Shown: positions 62,491-64,000 of the stretch, piece after piece | Layout of the letters: the number at the start of each line of letters is the position of its first letter | Position numbering within the stretch: the first letter of the stretch is position 1 | Assembly: GCF_900089605.1 (NCBI RefSeq) | Contig: NZ_LT594324.1 | Span: forward strand, 1,922,001-1,986,000 | Origin: Micromonospora narathiwatensis | GTDB lineage: Bacteria > Actinomycetota > Actinomycetes > Mycobacteriales > Micromonosporaceae | Reading direction: 5' to 3' | DNA: 64,000 nt | Notes under the pieces: generated by a model | Seen by the model: the letters and a program-made list of their open reading frames with translations, nothing else | What the model was told of the DNA's origin: nothing | Databases searched by the model: none | Position numbers and translations under genes: made by a program

Positions 62491-64000
62491 TCAGCTCCGG
62501 GTCGCCTCGTTCAGCGCCGCGGCGACCTGGTCCACGCCGACGGCGGTGAGCACGGTGTGGTGGGTGCCGGGGACGGCCACGGCCGACAGCCGCCCCCCGG
62601 TCAGCTCGGCCCAACCCCAGTCGGGGCGGTCGCCGTGCGGGTGGTCGGCGAACTCGCTGACCCGGCCGTCGCGGGCCCGCAGCACCGTGACGTCCGCGTC
62701 GATCCGGGCCGCGCGGTGGCCGGCGCACGCCCGCACCACCGCCTCGAAGACCGCGTACGTGGCGGCGAGCGTGCCGCCCGCCAGGTCGTCCACCGGTACG
62801 CCGTGCTTGGCCGCCAACCGCACCGCCCCGTCCAGCCGCTCGCCGGCGGGCAGCTCGGCCAGCTCCCGGAGCTGCCCGGGGGTGACCAGGCCGGGGTCGA
62901 AGCCCCGGTCGAGGTCCTCCACGAACCACAGGGGAATCCGCGCGTCGTCCACCCGCTGCGGCGCCACCGGTGCCGGGGCGTCGATCACCACGAGGTGGCG
63001 CACCTGCTCGCCGGCCTCCGTGAGTTGGCGGGCCAGCTCCGCCGCGATGACCGCCCCGGACGACCAGCCGCCGAGCAGGTACGGGCCGTGCGGCTGGTCC
63101 CGTCGCAGCGCGGCCAGGTAGAGCGCGGCCAACTCGCCGAGGTCGGCCACCGGCTCCCGGCCGACGGCCGGTCCGGGCGCCTGGAGGGCGAGGCAGCCCC
63201 GGTCGAGCCGGGCGGCGAGGTCCCGGTAGCAGAGCACGTCACCACCGGCCGGGTGCACCAGCACCCAGGGCGGTGTCACGGCGTCCGGCGTGCCGGTGAG
63301 CCGTACCAGCGGGGACCAGTCCGCCGGCGCGGAGTCCAGCCAGCGGGCCAGACCGGCCACGGTCCGGCGTTCCAGCAGCGCCCCCAGCGGCACCCGCCGG
63401 CCCAGCCGCTGCGCGATCTGGCCGACCACCCGCAGCGCCGCGAAGGACTGCCCGCCCAGGTCGAAGAAGTCGTCCTCGACCCCGAGCCGGTCCAGCGACA
63501 GGATCTCCCGCCAGATCTCGGCGAGCGCCACCTCGGTCGGGGTGCCCGGCGGCACGTGCCGGCGTTCGCCGCCGCCGTCGGCGAGGTCGACCGTCTCCAG
63601 CGCCCGCCGGTCCACCTTGCCGTTGCCGGTCAGCGGCAGCCCGTCGCGTACCACCACGTGACTGGGCACCAGGTAGGCGGGCAGCCGGGCGGCGAGGAAG
63701 TCGCGTACGACGACCGGGTCGGGCCGGTCCCGGCCGTCCCGCCCCACCACGAAGGCGGCCAGTTGCCGCCCCGCCCCCGAGGTACGGGCGACCACCGCCG
63801 CGCCACCCACGTCCGGGTGCTCCAGCAGCGCGTGCTCCACCTCGCCCGGCTCCACCCGGAACCCCTGGATCTTCACCTGGAAGTCGGCCCGTCCGAGGAA
63901 CTCGATGGTGCCGTCGGGCAGGTACCGGCCGCGGTCGCCGGTGCGGTAGAGGCGCTCCCCGGTGACCGGGTGCGACACGAACGCGGCGGCGGTGCGTTCC
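62491..64000 (-). CDS. NRPS A(partial)-PCP-TE, 5' part beyond window edge
   Basis: The gene runs off the right edge; about 503 residues are visible. They include the last third of an adenylation domain (YRTGDRGRYLPDGTIEF, FRVEPGEVE, GNGKVDRRAL), a PCP with GGQSF, and a terminal type I thioesterase with GGWSSGA and a C-terminal THHTV His segment. The A-domain pocket residues lie outside, so the amino acid is unknown. It should be the last module of an assembly line, releasing the product by hydrolysis or cyclisation. It is the second NRPS gene here with a terminal TE. Confidence 0.9.
   Translation of the reverse strand, partial: ERTAAAFVSHPVTGERLYRTGDRGRYLPDGTIEFLGRADFQVKIQGFRVEPGEVEHALLEHPDVGGAAVVARTSGAGRQLAAFVVGRDGRDRPDPVVVRDFLAARLPAYLVPSHVVVRDGLPLTGNGKVDRRALETVDLADGGGERRHVPPGTPTEVALAEIWREILSLDRLGVEDDFFDLGGQSFAALRVVGQIAQRLGRRVPLGALLERRTVAGLARWLDSAPADWSPLVRLTGTPDAVTPPWVLVHPAGGDVLCYRDLAARLDRGCLALQAPGPAVGREPVADLGELAALYLAALRRDQPHGPYLLGGWSSGAVIAAELARQLTEAGEQVRHLVVIDAPAPVAPQRVDDARIPLWFVEDLDRGFDPGLVTPGQLRELAELPAGERLDGAVRLAAKHGVPVDDLAGGTLAATYAVFEAVVRACAGHRAARIDADVTVLRARDGRVSEFADHPHGDRPDWGWAELTGGRLSAVAVPGTHHTVLTAVGVDQVAAALNEATRS

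Overview
The window is very GC-rich actinomycete DNA. Nearly all third codon positions are G/C, GTG starts are common, and the regulators are of SARP, LuxR (LAL) and BTAD type. It looks like Micromonosporaceae (Micromonospora-like), but no marker gene in the window fixes the genus. Almost all of it is one large polyketide/non-ribosomal peptide biosynthetic gene cluster. Both ends are cut: a BBE-type flavoenzyme runs off the left edge and an NRPS runs off the right edge.

Layout. 1-14,200 (+ strand): BBE-like oxidase, SARP/NB-ARC regulator, FAD monooxygenase, MFS exporter, FAD halogenase 1, cation/proton antiporter, LAL regulator, FAD halogenase 2. 14,489-34,007 (+): the core operon, with a highly reducing PKS (KS-AT-DH-ER-KR-ACP), a two-module PKS (KS-KR-ACP then KS-AT-DH-KR-ACP), a short PKS (KS-collapsed AT-carrier), a type II thioesterase and a flavin reductase. 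34,149-36,298 (+): an XRE regulator and four overlapping micro-genes that look foreign to the pathway. 36,445-40,479 (-): NRPS Cy-A-PCP-TE. 40,887-45,714 (+): SagB/ThcOx azoline oxidase and a BTAD/NB-ARC regulator. 45,696-50,142 (-): two ABC-2 exporters. 50,207-56,474 (-): GMC oxidoreductase, NRPS TubC-Cy-A-PCP, FAD oxidoreductase. 56,776-57,678 (+): an HTH protein that looks like a transposase without its catalytic part. 57,844-62,380 (-): UvrA-like resistance ATPase, VOC protein, MFS exporter. 62,491-end (-): NRPS A-PCP-TE, incomplete.

How it may work together (inference). The PKSs build a reduced, partly methyl-branched chain; the first AT carries methylmalonyl-type motifs and the second malonyl-type motifs. 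Two NRPS modules read as cysteine-activating and cyclising, so they would add two thiazoline rings. The SagB oxidase could aromatise these to thiazoles, two halogenases served by one flavin reductase add halogen, and GMC, BBE and other flavoenzymes tailor. A halogenated bis-thiazol(in)e polyketide is the simplest reading. The UvrA-like ATPase, a VOC protein and four exporters suggest a self-toxic, perhaps DNA-directed, product. I could not match the cluster to a known compound. The most unusual features are two KS modules without an AT inside an otherwise cis-AT PKS, degenerate cyclisation motifs, and a 38-bp element shared by the two ABC operons.
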